NCBI RefSeq assembly: GCF_026340095.1
Contig: NZ_JAPEPO010000002.1
Coordinates: forward strand, 434,001 to 498,000
Direction: 5' to 3'
Length of the DNA: 64,000 nt
Source of the DNA: Streptomyces sp. NBC_01446
GTDB taxonomy: Bacteria; Actinomycetota; Actinomycetes; Streptomycetales; Streptomycetaceae
Shown here piece by piece: positions 1 to 8,988 of the stretch. The first letter of the stretch is position 1. Each line of letters opens with the position of its first letter. Both the position numbers and the translations under genes were made by a program. Below the pieces are notes generated by a model. That model worked only from the letters and a program-made list of their open reading frames with translations. It had not been told where the DNA came from and ran no database searches.

Positions 1-864
1 TCCTGATAACGTGCGGCGCCCCAGGAGGCAGCCACTGCCGGCGGACGAAGCTGCCCGCCACACCCGGGCGACAGCATCGTCGCCGCCTCGGCCCGACAGC
101 CCAGCAGCCATGCGGGAAGCCGTCGCATGTGTCCTCGCCGCGCTGGCCGGATCCTTGCGTGACGCCATCCAGCGTGACGTGGTTGATGACGACGATCCTC
201 GTAGCATTCCCTTCCGTTGACCACCGTGCCCCCGGGCGAACCGGGCGGTCGGAACACCGCGCCGTCGCCCGGTCCCGCATGGTCTCGGCGGTTGCTTCAT
301 CCACCGCGTTCGTCCACACCCGTGGCTTCGGCGCACCACACACCGCCTTTGACTACTCCTCACCGACACGCTCATCGTCGGCGGACAGGTTCTCCCGCCG
401 GCCAGCCCCCTCCTCGCCTTGCGGCATGGTACGGAAATCGGCCGGCGGACCTCCACCGGCAGACGGCCATCGCCGCTTCGCCCCGCAGCAACGGCTAATG
501 GGCCTGGCCAACTGCGGTCCTCAGTGGTCAGCTTCGGATCTGGTCACAGGTGCCCACCCGGCCTCTCCCGTACTGCAGACGGTGTCGCGCGCCGCCGTTT
601 GTCGGCCCGGACGGGTGAATGCACTCCGGCCTCTTCCCCCGCCAGGAGCATTTGGGCAGGGGCGTGGCATTGGCCGTTCGGGGCGGCTGCCCAGCCAGCG
701 GCACGCGTGACGGCGCGCCCTCACCGCTTACGCTCCGCCGCGCGCGTGCACCTTTGTACGGGCGAGCGTCACCATGTGTGCGGCGGCAGCGCCTGGGCAT
801 CCGGCGGATATTGGGTTCTCTGCGGCCCGCAGTATGCGCCCGCCCGAACGAGGAGGTAGCCGCC
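1..864. other. Leading region without a recognisable gene
   Basis: Several open frames cross this stretch on both strands, but none gives a protein I recognise, has a convincing ribosome site, or fits its neighbour. The frame of the downstream transporter is open far upstream, but the upstream part is low-complexity Arg/Ala/Pro sequence. The real start is set by the AGGAGG at 851-856. A decayed gene may be present, but I cannot name one. Confidence 0.4.
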
Positions 865-2517
865 GTGATGACCCCCGCCGCATCGGAGGAACCCGAAGGC
901 AGGGAGCAGGGCTCAGGTGGTGGAGGCGGTGGAAGCGGTCCGGGTGGCGGCCGGGGCCCGGGTACGGATCGCGGCCGGCGCCCTGATCCGCTCGACGAGG
1001 CCGCGGCACCGGGCGGCTCCGGGCTCGGCGTCATCACCACGGCCGTGCCGGCCCGGCTGGACCGCCTGCCGTGGTCGCGCTGGCACTGGATGATCGTCAT
1101 CGGTCTGGGCACCGTGTGGATTTTGGACGGCCTCGAAGTGACGACGGTCGGCAACATCGCGAGCCGGCTGTCGGAGGAGGGCTCCGGGCTGGTTATCACA
1201 TCCGCTCAGGTCACGGGCCTTGCCGCGGCCCTCTACGTGGCAGGCGCCTGCTCGGGTGCACTGTTCTTCGGCTGGCTCACCGACCGGTTCGGCCGCAAGA
1301 AACTGTTCATGGTGACGCTCGCGGTCTACCTTGCCGCGACCGCGATGACCGGTTTGTCCTTCAGCGCGTGGTGGTTCTTCCTCTTCCGCTTCCTCACCGG
1401 TTTCGGCATCGGCGGCGAGTACGCGGCCATCAACTCGGCGATCGACGAACTGATCCCCTCGAAGTACCGAGGCAGGGTCGACCTCGTCATCAACGGCAGC
1501 TACTGGCTGGGCGCGGTCGGCGGGGCGCTGCTGTCGATCGTCATGCTGAACACGGACTACTTCCCGAAAGACCTCGGCTGGCGGCTCACCTTCGCTCTCG
1601 GTGTCGTCCTGGGCCTGGTGATCCTCCTCGTACGGCGGCACGTGCCGGAGAGCCCGCGGTGGCAGCTCATCCATGGGCACAGCGAGGACGCCGACAAGCT
1701 CGTCGACTCCGTCGAGCGGGAAGTCGAGGAGGAAAAGCACGAGGAACTGCCGCCCCCGGCAGGCGAGATCACGATCCACGAGCGCAAGAGCATCGGCTTC
1801 GGGCTCATCGCGAAGACCGTCTTCCGCAGCTATCCCAAGCGCGCGGTGCTCGGACTGTCCCTCTTCGTCGGGCAGGCCTTCCTCTACAACGCGATCACGT
1901 TCGGCTTCGGCGCGATCCTCACCACGTTCTTCGACGTCGAGAGCGGTCACACCGGCTATTACTTCGCGGTGATCGCGGCGGGCAACTTCGTCGGCCCGCT
2001 CGTGCTCGGCAAGCTGTTCGACACGGTTGGGCGACGCATCATGATCGCCGGCACGTACATCGTGCCTGGCATTCTGCTGTTCATCACCGCATGGCTCTTC
2101 GACCGGGGCTCGCTCACGGCCAACACCCTCACCGCGTGCTGGTGCGTCGTGCTGTTCTTCGCCTCGGCCGGAGCGAGCAGCGCCTACCTGACGGTCTCCG
2201 AAGTCTTCCCGATGGAGACCAGGGCCATGGCCATCGCGTTCTTCTATGCGATCGGTACAGCGGTCGGCGGGATCAGCGGCCCGCTCATTTTCGCCGACCT
2301 CACCGCATCGGGCGTCCCCGGCGATACGGCCCTCGCCTTCTGTATCGGGGCGGGCCTGATGTGCGCGGCAGGCATCGTCGCGGCGTTTCTCGCTGTCAAC
2401 GCCGAGCAGCGGTCCTTGGAAGACATCGCCAGGCCCCTGTCCCAGCTGGACAAGAGCGGCGGACAGCGGCCCGGCAGCGGGAGTGGCCCGGCCCCCATGA
2501 GTGGCACGGCAGGCTGA
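865..2517 (+). CDS. MFS transporter (sugar/metabolite:H+ symporter type)
   Basis: A 550-residue major facilitator superfamily protein of the cytoplasmic membrane. The first ~70 residues are Gly/Pro/acidic and look disordered. The membrane part opens with a segment around WHWMIVIGLGTVWILDG and shows the family loop motif GWLTDRFGRKKLF between helices 2 and 3. It also has RFLTGFGIGGEYAAINSAI and a central hydrophilic loop before the second six-helix half. This pattern resembles the metabolite:H+ symporter and sugar-porter branches; the substrate cannot be read from sequence. The start is GTG at 865, eight bases after AGGAGG (851-856); ATG at 868 is the alternative. The gene stands alone, with no regulator next to it. 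Confidence 0.9.
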   Translation: MMTPAASEEPEGREQGSGGGGGGSGPGGGRGPGTDRGRRPDPLDEAAAPGGSGLGVITTAVPARLDRLPWSRWHWMIVIGLGTVWILDGLEVTTVGNIASRLSEEGSGLVITSAQVTGLAAALYVAGACSGALFFGWLTDRFGRKKLFMVTLAVYLAATAMTGLSFSAWWFFLFRFLTGFGIGGEYAAINSAIDELIPSKYRGRVDLVINGSYWLGAVGGALLSIVMLNTDYFPKDLGWRLTFALGVVLGLVILLVRRHVPESPRWQLIHGHSEDADKLVDSVEREVEEEKHEELPPPAGEITIHERKSIGFGLIAKTVFRSYPKRAVLGLSLFVGQAFLYNAITFGFGAILTTFFDVESGHTGYYFAVIAAGNFVGPLVLGKLFDTVGRRIMIAGTYIVPGILLFITAWLFDRGSLTANTLTACWCVVLFFASAGASSAYLTVSEVFPMETRAMAIAFFYAIGTAVGGISGPLIFADLTASGVPGDTALAFCIGAGLMCAAGIVAAFLAVNAEQRSLEDIARPLSQLDKSGGQRPGSGSGPAPMSGTAG

Positions 2518-2853
2518 GCGACCGGCCGCTCACGTGCCGGTGGGCTGACAAAGGTTAGAGCGCGCATCTCAGGTGGTCGCTCACAGCAGCTGACGGACTG
2601 GGGCAGGCCGTGCACGCGCTGTGACCGTCTCTTCTTCGCCATAGGGCCTCCGTCCCATGGCGAATTTCCCTCTCCCCGCTGACCTGTAGGCCTTCAGCGA
2701 CACGGGGCGTGCCCGCTCGCCTTGCACGAACGGCGTAATGCTCCCACTCTTGCACTGACTCAGGAGCGATCAGTGCTCACGCTACGTGTTCGGGGTACGG
2801 CCTGTGGGGGGCGAACGTCGAGCGGGAGCTTCGCCGGTGAGGAGCCGAAGACG
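2518..2853. other. Intergenic stretch
   Basis: No coding sequence or known site recognised. It should carry the promoter of the HATPase-like gene that starts at 2854. Confidence 0.4.
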
Positions 2854-3429
2854 ATGAATACCGCAGTGCCCTGCTACTACCACCTCGACGTCGAGGTCAG
2901 CTCGGAGCGTGTCTCGCAGGTCAGGCGCATTCTGGCCGCCCACCTGCGGTACTGGAAGCTGGACATTCTCGTCGAGCCCGTCTGCCGCGGCGTCGAGGTG
3001 CTGCTTCACACGATCGACGAGCACGCCACGGACAAGAACACCGCCGTCGAGATGTGGTGGAACGGCCAGCACCTGATCACCGCGGTGTCCGACCATGAGC
3101 GTGACCTGCCGGGCCCGCACTACGCCCCTCAGGGATGCCTCGCGGAGATCGCTGCGTTGAGCGACGGCTGGGGCGGTTGCGCCACGGCCACGGGAAAGAT
3201 CATCTGGTTCTCCCGCCGTGCCCGTCTCGGTGAGCGCGCCCCGCTGGTTCCCGTCGGTCCCGCGCCGCGCATCGGCGAGGCGCTCGAGATGCCGCGCGAG
3301 GTGCCGGTCCCGGCGTTCGCGGGCTCAGCGGTCACGGACCCGCTCGTGGCCGCCGCCCCGGCGGCCCGTGCACACGGACCCGAACTGTCCGTCCCCCGCA
3401 GGGTGGTACGCCCGACGCCGGCGATGTGA
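2854..3429 (+). CDS. HATPase-like (RsbW-type) regulatory protein
   Basis: A 191-residue protein. Residues ~1-125 resemble the histidine-kinase-like ATPase fold of anti-sigma/RsbW-type proteins that are abundant in Streptomyces. The N-box-like stretch is degraded (VEVLLHTIDEHATD in place of a canonical ELxTNA), and a later DGWGGCATATGKIIWF segment matches the glycine-rich lid region. About 65 residues of Pro/Ala-rich tail follow. The start is ATG 2854 with GAGGAG at 2839-2844; the frame is open upstream but without family similarity there. Whether ATP binding is kept is doubtful. A regulatory role is inferred from the fold; no partner gene lies nearby. Confidence 0.7.
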   Translation: MNTAVPCYYHLDVEVSSERVSQVRRILAAHLRYWKLDILVEPVCRGVEVLLHTIDEHATDKNTAVEMWWNGQHLITAVSDHERDLPGPHYAPQGCLAEIAALSDGWGGCATATGKIIWFSRRARLGERAPLVPVGPAPRIGEALEMPREVPVPAFAGSAVTDPLVAAAPAARAHGPELSVPRRVVRPTPAM

Positions 3430-3747
3430 CATCAGCACCGCGCCCCGTCCGGAGCGCGTCGCACCGGGCCACGGTCTGCTTCCGCAGCCGCGGCCCGGCG
3501 GCGCAGACTCCGTTCGGTGGTTGAGAGCACTTCGCAGGAACGAGGCATCCCCACAGGGGGAACGGAATCGCCTGCTCGACCTCCACACTCCGAAGGCGTT
3601 GCCCCCAGGCCGAGTTCATGACGCCGCAAGGCCGGCGCGCCCGTAGGCGCGTGGGCCACTTCGGCCTCGTACTGCCGGCGCTTCCGTGGCTTCTTAGGCA
3701 GACGGGGCAAGGAACCGGACTTCCAGGCGGAACTGAGCCGCGAGCAA
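3430..3747. other. Intergenic stretch
   Basis: No known gene recognised. The frame of the next ORF is open leftward to about 3622, so that gene could begin earlier, but no good ribosome site was found there. Confidence 0.35.
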
Positions 3748-4047
3748 ATGGAGTTCGCGACCTCGCCCCAGAGCGGCATGAACGAACTGGCCCATGAGAT
3801 CGCCCGCCACCAGGCGGAGTCCGCTCGACATCCCGAACGCATGGGTGCGGCGGTTGTGGCCCTTGCCACATCAGCCCTACTCGTCAGTCCCACGATCGAC
3901 ACCGGTGACCACTACCACTGGATGGCGCGGCACTTCGGGCTGACGGCCGAGGAACAGCTGACGTGCGGCTGCCAGGCGCATGTCGAGGTGGACTCGGACG
4001 AAGAGGGCCTAGGTGTGCCCGACCGGGCCCGGGTCAGGTGCCCGTGA
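3748..4047 (+). CDS. Small hypothetical protein (uncertain)
   Basis: A 99-residue open frame of no recognised family. The middle (residues ~11-60) is composed like a folded helical protein, with an Ala/Val-rich hydrophobic stretch. A Cys-Gly-Cys lies near residue 73, and the tail is acidic and then basic. The same frame is open from about 3622, so an earlier start is possible. It may be a fragment: it lies just upstream of a truncated dehydrogenase in a region with several broken genes. Confidence 0.35.
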   Translation: MEFATSPQSGMNELAHEIARHQAESARHPERMGAAVVALATSALLVSPTIDTGDHYHWMARHFGLTAEEQLTCGCQAHVEVDSDEEGLGVPDRARVRCP

Positions 4048-4266
4048 TCCTCCCACTAGTTCCAACTCGCCGTTCTGGCAGGGGAAGGAAAGCGGCCGCA
4101 GCAGCTACCGGCACCAGATCTGGGGGCGCTGGCCATCGGCCGGTCCGACGGAGATCTTCGGATCTGCCGAGCACTACCCCCTGGTCCACCCCTTCACATT
4201 CGTAGTAGACCATGCCCTTGTCGCGCAGAACGCCGGTGGCGACCATGGCGTCGACTTCGGCGTGCG

Positions 4267-5130
4267 TTGGAGAACAACGGTGACGACGCCCTGATGGCCG
4301 ACGGCCTCGACCGCGGCCAGGTGCCCGGCGGTCAGGCCGAACTCCTGCGGGTCCCGTTCGGAAACAATCTGCCCATCAAGGTCCCCGACGGGCCGCCCGA
4401 TGATCGCTACGTCTATCTCTCCGACGTCCTGCCCACCGCCTGGCAGGCGGTGGAATATGCGGCCGTTCCCGAAGGCGGCACCGTCACCGTCCTGGGCCTG
4501 GGCCCCATCGGGGACATGGCCACCCGCATAGCGCAGCACCGGGGCGCTGGCCAGGTCATCGGCGTCGATCTCATCGACGAACGGCTTGCGCGAGCCGGCA
4601 TGCACGGGGTCACCTGCCTCGATGTGCGACAGCACGGCAAGGATCTGGCCGAGGCCGTCCGGGACCTCACCGACGGGCGTGGAACCGACGCCGTCATCGA
4701 CGCCGTCGGTATGGAGGCGCACGGCGCGCCGTTCACCAAGGCCGCGCAGTGGGTTACGGGACTCCTGCCCGATGCGGTGGCGCAGCCGCTCATGGAGCAT
4801 GCGGGAGTGGACCGGCTGGGGGCTCTGCACGCCGGCATCGAGCTCGTACGCCGCGGTGGCACACTCTCTATCTCCGGCGTCTATTGCGGTGCCGCCAGCC
4901 CGATGCCCCTGCTGACCATGTTCGACAAGCAGATCCAGGTGCGGATGGGCCAGGCCAACGTGTGGCGGTGGGTCGAGGACATCCTCCCGCTCCTCACCGA
5001 CGAGGACCCCCTCGGCGTCGACACGTTCAAGACCCACGCCATGCCGCTGGAGGACGCTTCCAAGGCTTACGCGATGTTCCAGGCCAAGGAAGACGGAATG
5101 ATCAAGACCCTTCTCAAGCCCGGGGGCTGA
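4267..5130 (+). pseudogene. 5'-truncated zinc-containing alcohol dehydrogenase
   Basis: The recognisable part begins near 4310 (GQVPGGQAELLRVP) and continues to the C-terminus of a medium-chain zinc-dependent alcohol dehydrogenase of the glutathione-independent formaldehyde-dehydrogenase-like type. It includes SDVLPTAWQAVEYA, the NAD(P)-binding motif VLGLGPIGDMA and AVIDAVGMEAHGAP. These enzymes are usually about 390 residues. The first ~110 residues, which carry the catalytic zinc ligands (the CGSDLH and GHE motifs) and the structural zinc cysteines, are missing. The sequence before 4300 does not restore them in any frame. Catalysis is therefore unlikely, although the Rossmann domain is intact and the frame is open to its natural end. 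Confidence 0.75.
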
Positions 5131-5158
5131 AAGCTCGGCCTGGCCCGGGCTTCAGCCC
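5124..5158. terminator. Hairpin between convergent genes
   Basis: GGGCTGAA at the end of the dehydrogenase remnant (5124-5131) pairs with TTCAGCCC (5151-5158) across a GC-rich loop. It lies between the rightward dehydrogenase and the leftward MarR-like gene ending at 5169, so it could terminate both. There is no T tract, as is common in Streptomyces. Confidence 0.4.
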
Positions 5159-5168
5159 GAGGAGCAAG

Positions 5169-5570
5169 TCAAGCCGGTCCGGTTTCAGCTCTCTGCACGC
5201 GGACCGTCTCCTGTTCGACCGGTCGCACGTCACGGTGTTCGGTGTCGTGCTCGACCAGGAGCGCCAGCAGATCCGCCACGCTCAACCCCGACTCGGCCGG
5301 ATGACGCAAAATGGTCCCGGCCTCGACCCGATACGTGTTGGACCGTCCCTGACGGGTGTGCGTGAGATAGCCATCCCGCTCCAATTCCGAGACGATCTTC
5401 TGGACCGCGCGCTCGGTGAGCCGACATCTGGCCGCAATGTCGCGGATACGCGTCGTGGGGTCCTCAGCGATCGCCGCCAACACGCGAGCGTGGTTGGTGA
5501 CGAACGTCCAGCCAGTGTGTGATTCCGGTACTCCACGCATAGCGCCAAGGATAGGGTCCGATTCGCGCAT
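5169..5570 (-). CDS. MarR-like winged-helix transcriptional regulator
   Basis: A 133-residue DNA-binding protein. The segment TGWTFVTNHARVLAAIAEDP leads into a winged helix-turn-helix (IRDIAARCRLTERAVQKIVSEL, then a wing DGYLTHTRQGRSNTY). The C-terminal ~45 residues could form a dimerisation helix. ATG at 5570 is the longest start; ATG at 5540, ten codons in, fits the usual N-terminus of this Streptomyces family better. Neither has a clear ribosome site. It is divergent from the STAS-ANTAR gene starting at 5671, so it may control that promoter region; no operator was identified. Confidence 0.8.
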   Translation of the reverse strand: MRESDPILGAMRGVPESHTGWTFVTNHARVLAAIAEDPTTRIRDIAARCRLTERAVQKIVSELERDGYLTHTRQGRSNTYRVEAGTILRHPAESGLSVADLLALLVEHDTEHRDVRPVEQETVRVQRAETGPA

Positions 5571-5670
5571 TCAAAAAGGTGAATCAAATTTCGTGTATCT
5601 CTTGACGTGTGCCGTGCGCCGGGCGGAAGCTGAGCCGAGGACGGTGCAGGATTCGCGATGGAGTGGTGTT

Positions 5671-6432
5671 ATGCCAGGACGCGCAGGCCTCACGAAGCTC
5701 ATACCGGGAGACAGTGACCGGCCACACGCGCCCGCCCACCTACCCGACGACCACCAGCAACCTCTAACGATCAAGATTGACGCCGCGCCCGAGCGGACGC
5801 TCGTGATGGTGTCCGGAGTCGCCGACACCGCGAGCGAGCACGCCTTGCGGGACGGTTTGCGCGGAGCCCTCATTCAGTCGGCCCACGGCATCGATCTGGA
5901 CCTCAGCAACGTGCAATTCTGTGATGGTTCCGGTCTCTACGTCCTGCTGGGCACGCAACGTCGTGCCCTGGACGAAGGCAAAAGCATCTCTCTTCAAGCC
6001 TGCAGTCCTGCAGTGCACCGAATCCTCCTGAGCACTGGCACCCTGCCTCTCTTCACCACCTCAGGCCAGCACAACGGACCAGGCCAGACCCCGGATACGC
6101 ACGACGAAGACCACGGACATGAGGCGGCCTCATCGGACGTGGCCGACCGGGCGCTCGCCGACACCGGCCAGGCTGAGCAGATCGAACTCGTCCAGCTCCG
6201 GCGGGCCATGAAGACCCGGCCTGTCATCGACCTCGCCCGGGGCGTCCTTATGGCCTCCTTCGGGCTGTCGCCCGAGGACGCGTGGTCCGTCCTGGTCTCG
6301 GTGTCCCAGAACACCAACACCAAACTTCACGAGGTGGCCGACGACCTCGTCCGCTCTGTCACAGAACAAGCGCTCCCGAGCCCGATCCGGCAACAAGTTG
6401 CCGCAAGCGTCGCTGAACTCCAAAAAAAGTAG
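5671..6432 (+). CDS. STAS-ANTAR domain regulator
   Basis: A 253-residue cytoplasmic regulator. Residues ~25-120 form a STAS (anti-sigma-antagonist-like) domain, with the motif NVQFCDGSGLYVLL in place of the phosphorylatable DSSG region. A linker follows, and then an ANTAR RNA-binding domain at ~171-235 (LRRAMKTRPVIDLARGVLMA, SPEDAWSVLVSVSQNTNTKLHEVA). ANTAR proteins act as transcription antiterminators at paired hexaloop hairpins; STAS domains take part in partner-switching with RsbW-type kinases. The start ATG 5671 follows GGAG (5660-5663) and is preferred over the longer open frame that overlaps the divergent regulator. The combination suggests a stress input to antitermination. Confidence 0.85.
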   Translation: MPGRAGLTKLIPGDSDRPHAPAHLPDDHQQPLTIKIDAAPERTLVMVSGVADTASEHALRDGLRGALIQSAHGIDLDLSNVQFCDGSGLYVLLGTQRRALDEGKSISLQACSPAVHRILLSTGTLPLFTTSGQHNGPGQTPDTHDEDHGHEAASSDVADRALADTGQAEQIELVQLRRAMKTRPVIDLARGVLMASFGLSPEDAWSVLVSVSQNTNTKLHEVADDLVRSVTEQALPSPIRQQVAASVAELQKK

Positions 6433-6542
6433 CGCGCCCGGCCCTCCGGCCCTGAGCACACGCGCCCTCGTACGTCCAGGCGGATGCATGCACGGACACC
6501 GAAGAGCCCGAGAGTGATCTCCCACTGACTCGGGATCCGCGT

Positions 6543-6983
6543 GCCGTGCCCTCCGACAACGATCACTCCCGCGCTCCCGTACTCGAAGCCCTGGCGGAGC
6601 ACCGCAATCAGAGCCGTCCCGGGTTCACGCCACCGGGCCACAAACAGGCTTGAGAGGCCGATCCGGCGGTTCTTGAGGTATTCGGCGATGCCGTCTTCCA
6701 AGGGGACGTCCTCGCCTCCGGCGGTCTCGACGACCGGCGCACCCACGGCCGCGTCCTGGAACGTGCCGTGCATGCCTCGCACATGTTCTTCTCCACGTGC
6801 GGCAGTTCACTCTCGGTCAAGTCCGCCATGCTCGCCATCGCGGGTCCGCAGAACTGTGGACCTTCGCCGACCGAAGCCGCGGGGCGCGTCGCGGCCGACA
6901 TGCTGACGCCGTATCCACCGGGCATTCGGGCAGTGCTGCCCGACGAACGCCTCACCGAACCCGTCCCGCGGTACCTGAGGTGA
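6543..6983 (+). pseudogene. Orn/Lys/Arg decarboxylase pseudogene, internally deleted
   Basis: One frame reads APVLEALAEHRNQSRPGFTP followed by PGHKQA, the conserved N-terminus of prokaryotic fold-I ornithine/lysine/arginine decarboxylases. A TGA stop at 6651-6653 comes next, after which the frame continues as DPAVLEVFGDAVFQGDVLAS, then GGLDDR, then HMFFSTCGSSLSVKSAMLAI. It jumps directly to a C-terminal segment (AADMLTPYPPGIRAVLPDER to PRYLR). The pyridoxal-phosphate domain with its Schiff-base lysine is gone, so the ~450-500-residue enzyme is reduced to about 145 codons. The remnant abuts another broken gene tail to tail. Confidence 0.75.
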
Positions 6984-6984
6984 G

Positions 6985-7183
6985 GGCGATGCGGCAGATC
7001 GCGTCCCAGCTGCTTCAGGCGGGGGCGGCCCACGTCCAGGCTGATCAGGGCCCGGCCGTCCTTCCACACGTATCAGGTGGGGTTGGTCACCGTTGTGCCG
7101 TCGGAGCGCAGGGTGGCCATCACGGCCGGGTTGGGGCGGCGCAGCAGTCGCTGGGCCTCGGCGGGCAGCGGCGGCCTGGACAT
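6985..7183 (-). pseudogene. PPOX-class F420-dependent oxidoreductase, broken
   Basis: Starting at ATG 7183 behind a good AGGAGG (7191-7196), the frame gives MSRPPLPAEAQRLLRRPNPA then VMATLRSDGTTVT, the N-terminus of the small split-barrel PPOX-class F420-dependent enzymes. A TGA falls where the family has Trp (expected TWYVW). The same frame goes on with YVWKDGRALISLDVGRPRLK, and a frameshift then moves the RIALT segment out of phase before similarity stops near 6990. It directly follows the dehydrogenase gene ending at 7196, with its ribosome site in that gene's last bases, so the two were probably one operon. Confidence 0.65.
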
Positions 7184-7195
7184 ACGTGTTCCTCC

Positions 7196-8083
7196 TCAGC
7201 GCTGCTGCTCGTCGAAGCTGGCGAAGTACGCCGCGGCCATGTCCTCGTCGCCATGACCCTGCGCGGCGGCCCGCTTCAGACGCTCCGCACTCGCGGCGGC
7301 CCCGTCCAGACGTACACCGTTCTTCTCCCCCGCCTCAACGATCAGACGGGCATCCTTGGCGGCCGTGCCGACCGCGAACTGTGCGGGCGACAACTGGTCG
7401 TTGAGGATCAGGCCGGCCTTGGCACGCAGGTACCCCATGTCGAGAGGACCACCCGCGATCGCGTCGAAGAAGCTCTGCGGGTCCACTCCGAGGGCCCGCG
7501 CCAGGGCCAGCACCTCGCCCACCGCGTTGGTGGTCGCGATGACCCAGCTGTTGGCGACCAACTTCAGCCGCGTGGCGCTGCCCTCGGCCCCGTCCTCGCC
7601 GGTCCACACCGTGCGCGCGCCGACCGCGTCGAGCACCGGTGCCACCCTCTCCCGCGTGTCCACCGGTCCAGCGGCCAGAACCAGGAGCTGACCGGCCTCG
7701 GCGGGCTGGCGGGTGCCGAGCACGGGGGCGTCGTAGAAGACCAGGTTGTGCTCGTCGGCGAAGGCGGCCAGGTCGGCGATCCTCTCGATCCCGGCGGTGG
7801 TCGACTGCAGCCAGGCGGTGCCGGGGCGGAGCGCCGCAGTGGCCTGCCGCATGACGTCCAGGGCGGCGGGGCCGTCGTAGAGCATGGTCAGGACGACGTC
7901 GGCGCCCTCGACCGCCTCGGCGGGGCTGTCGGCGACGAACACGCCGTCGGCCGCGAGCGGTTCGGCCTTGGCGTGGCTGCGGTTCCAGGCGCGGACCGTG
8001 TGTCCGGCGCGGGCCAGGTTGCGGGCCATCGCGGCGCCCATGATGCCGGTGCCCAGGACGCTCACAGTGAGCTTGTCGGTCAT
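7196..8083 (-). CDS. NAD(P)-dependent beta-hydroxyacid dehydrogenase family protein
   Basis: A 295-residue cytosolic oxidoreductase of the 6-phosphogluconate / 3-hydroxyisobutyrate dehydrogenase family. The N-terminal Rossmann domain begins SVLGTGIMGAAMARNLARAG (the GxGxxG dinucleotide motif). The substrate segment has LQSTTAG and YDAPVLGTRQPAEAG, and the conserved catalytic lysine lies in RLKLVANSW near residue 175. The rest is the all-helical dimerisation domain. Length is normal and the gene looks intact. The natural substrate is unknown. Its former downstream partner, a PPOX/F420 enzyme, is broken. Confidence 0.9.
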   Translation of the reverse strand: MTDKLTVSVLGTGIMGAAMARNLARAGHTVRAWNRSHAKAEPLAADGVFVADSPAEAVEGADVVLTMLYDGPAALDVMRQATAALRPGTAWLQSTTAGIERIADLAAFADEHNLVFYDAPVLGTRQPAEAGQLLVLAAGPVDTRERVAPVLDAVGARTVWTGEDGAEGSATRLKLVANSWVIATTNAVGEVLALARALGVDPQSFFDAIAGGPLDMGYLRAKAGLILNDQLSPAQFAVGTAAKDARLIVEAGEKNGVRLDGAAASAERLKRAAAQGHGDEDMAAAYFASFDEQQR

Positions 8084-8300
8084 GACGTCAACTTACCTGT
8101 CCAAGCGGTGTGGTGCGGATAACGTGCCGGGTGCGCCCGAAGGCGGGGACAAACCCGGAGTGCGGTTCCTTGGCGGAGACGAGGCCGTCGAGCCACGCCT
8201 GGTGGCTGTTGAGCATCGGGTTGGAACCTCGTTCGCCAGCACGGGTCGCGTTCGAGGGCCGCTCTGCAGGACGCTGTACCGATCACACGCGGCATTTTCG

Positions 8301-8723
8301 CTATCCGGCGGCCATATCGGGGCCGGGCAGGAGCTTCTCGTCAAGGTGGTAGCCGAGTTGCTGCAGGCCGCGGACGACGGCGATCGCCTGTTTGCGGCGC
8401 TCAGCGACTTCTTTGGGTTCCTTCCTGTTCTGTGCGGGACCCGCATCAGTTTCAGGGTCGGGCGGGGACGGTGTGACCGCCTGAACGGCGTCCCAGGCTT
8501 CGCGGGCGATGCGCTCCGCGGTGGCATCGTCGATACGCCGGTCACCTCGTGCGGCGGCGCCCCCGTCTCCTTCGAGGGCGGAGGAACCGCCGCGGCCTGC
8601 GGCGGCGCCTCCCAACTGTTGCTCTGAGGCCGAATCCGTGCGGTTCAGGTAGGCATTGATGGCTGTGCGTGCCGCGCGAACGTCGGTCTGCTCAACCGGT
8701 CCCCATTCCGGTTCTGTCGCCAT
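8301..8723 (-). CDS. Hypothetical protein
   Basis: A 140-residue hydrophilic protein of no recognised family. An acidic N-terminus with MATEPEWGPVEQTDVRAART is followed by a Gly/Ala/Ser-rich low-complexity linker (residues ~35-60). A helical C-terminal half follows (TAERIAREAWDAVQAV, then ERRKQAIAVVRGLQQLGYHL). No signal peptide or membrane segment is seen. The start is ATG 8723 with a weak ribosome site. It stands alone on the minus strand. Confidence 0.6.
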   Translation of the reverse strand: MATEPEWGPVEQTDVRAARTAINAYLNRTDSASEQQLGGAAAGRGGSSALEGDGGAAARGDRRIDDATAERIAREAWDAVQAVTPSPPDPETDAGPAQNRKEPKEVAERRKQAIAVVRGLQQLGYHLDEKLLPGPDMAAG

Positions 8724-8923
8724 GGAAGCACCCGTAAGCGTGGACGCCGCTGCCGTGACTGCACCACGCAGTTCCTGCCGCCCCCGTCACGGCCCCGCCG
8801 TCGGTATCGGCGGCTGACCTGCGTCTGAGTGCCCGTCAAGCGTGATCCGCACATCGACCCGTACTTCCGCGGGGACCGCCCTTGGGTTTGAGAGCCCCTC
8901 GTCAGGACACTCCGCCTGTGATC

Positions 8924-8957
8924 GCTCTGGTCTGGGGCGCAGGCCCCAGACCAGAGC
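8924..8957 (+). promoter_or_regulatory. Perfect 15-bp hairpin upstream of a micropeptide gene
   Basis: GCTCTGGTCTGGGGC (8924-8938) and GCCCCAGACCAGAGC (8943-8957) form a perfect 15-bp stem with a four-base loop. It ends 31 bases before the start of the 42-residue ORF. No gene ends just upstream on this strand, so it is more likely a leader structure of the micropeptide transcript or a small RNA terminator than the end of a protein-coding unit. Confidence 0.6.
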
Positions 8958-8988
8958 CGAGTGTTCCCCGAAGAGAGGAATCATCATC

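Noticed and set aside
913..1950. Long minus-strand open frame opposite the MFS transporter
   Set aside because: It mirrors the GC-rich codon pattern of the transporter, has no ribosome site and gives a charged, unrecognisable protein.
6327..6782. Minus-strand frame first considered as a small recombinase-like gene
   Set aside because: The plus strand of the same interval carries colinear decarboxylase motifs, which explains the protein-like look of the antisense frame.
6797..8122. 441-codon plus-strand frame across the dehydrogenase
   Set aside because: It is antisense to the intact beta-hydroxyacid dehydrogenase and made of Arg/Gly/His-rich shadow sequence.
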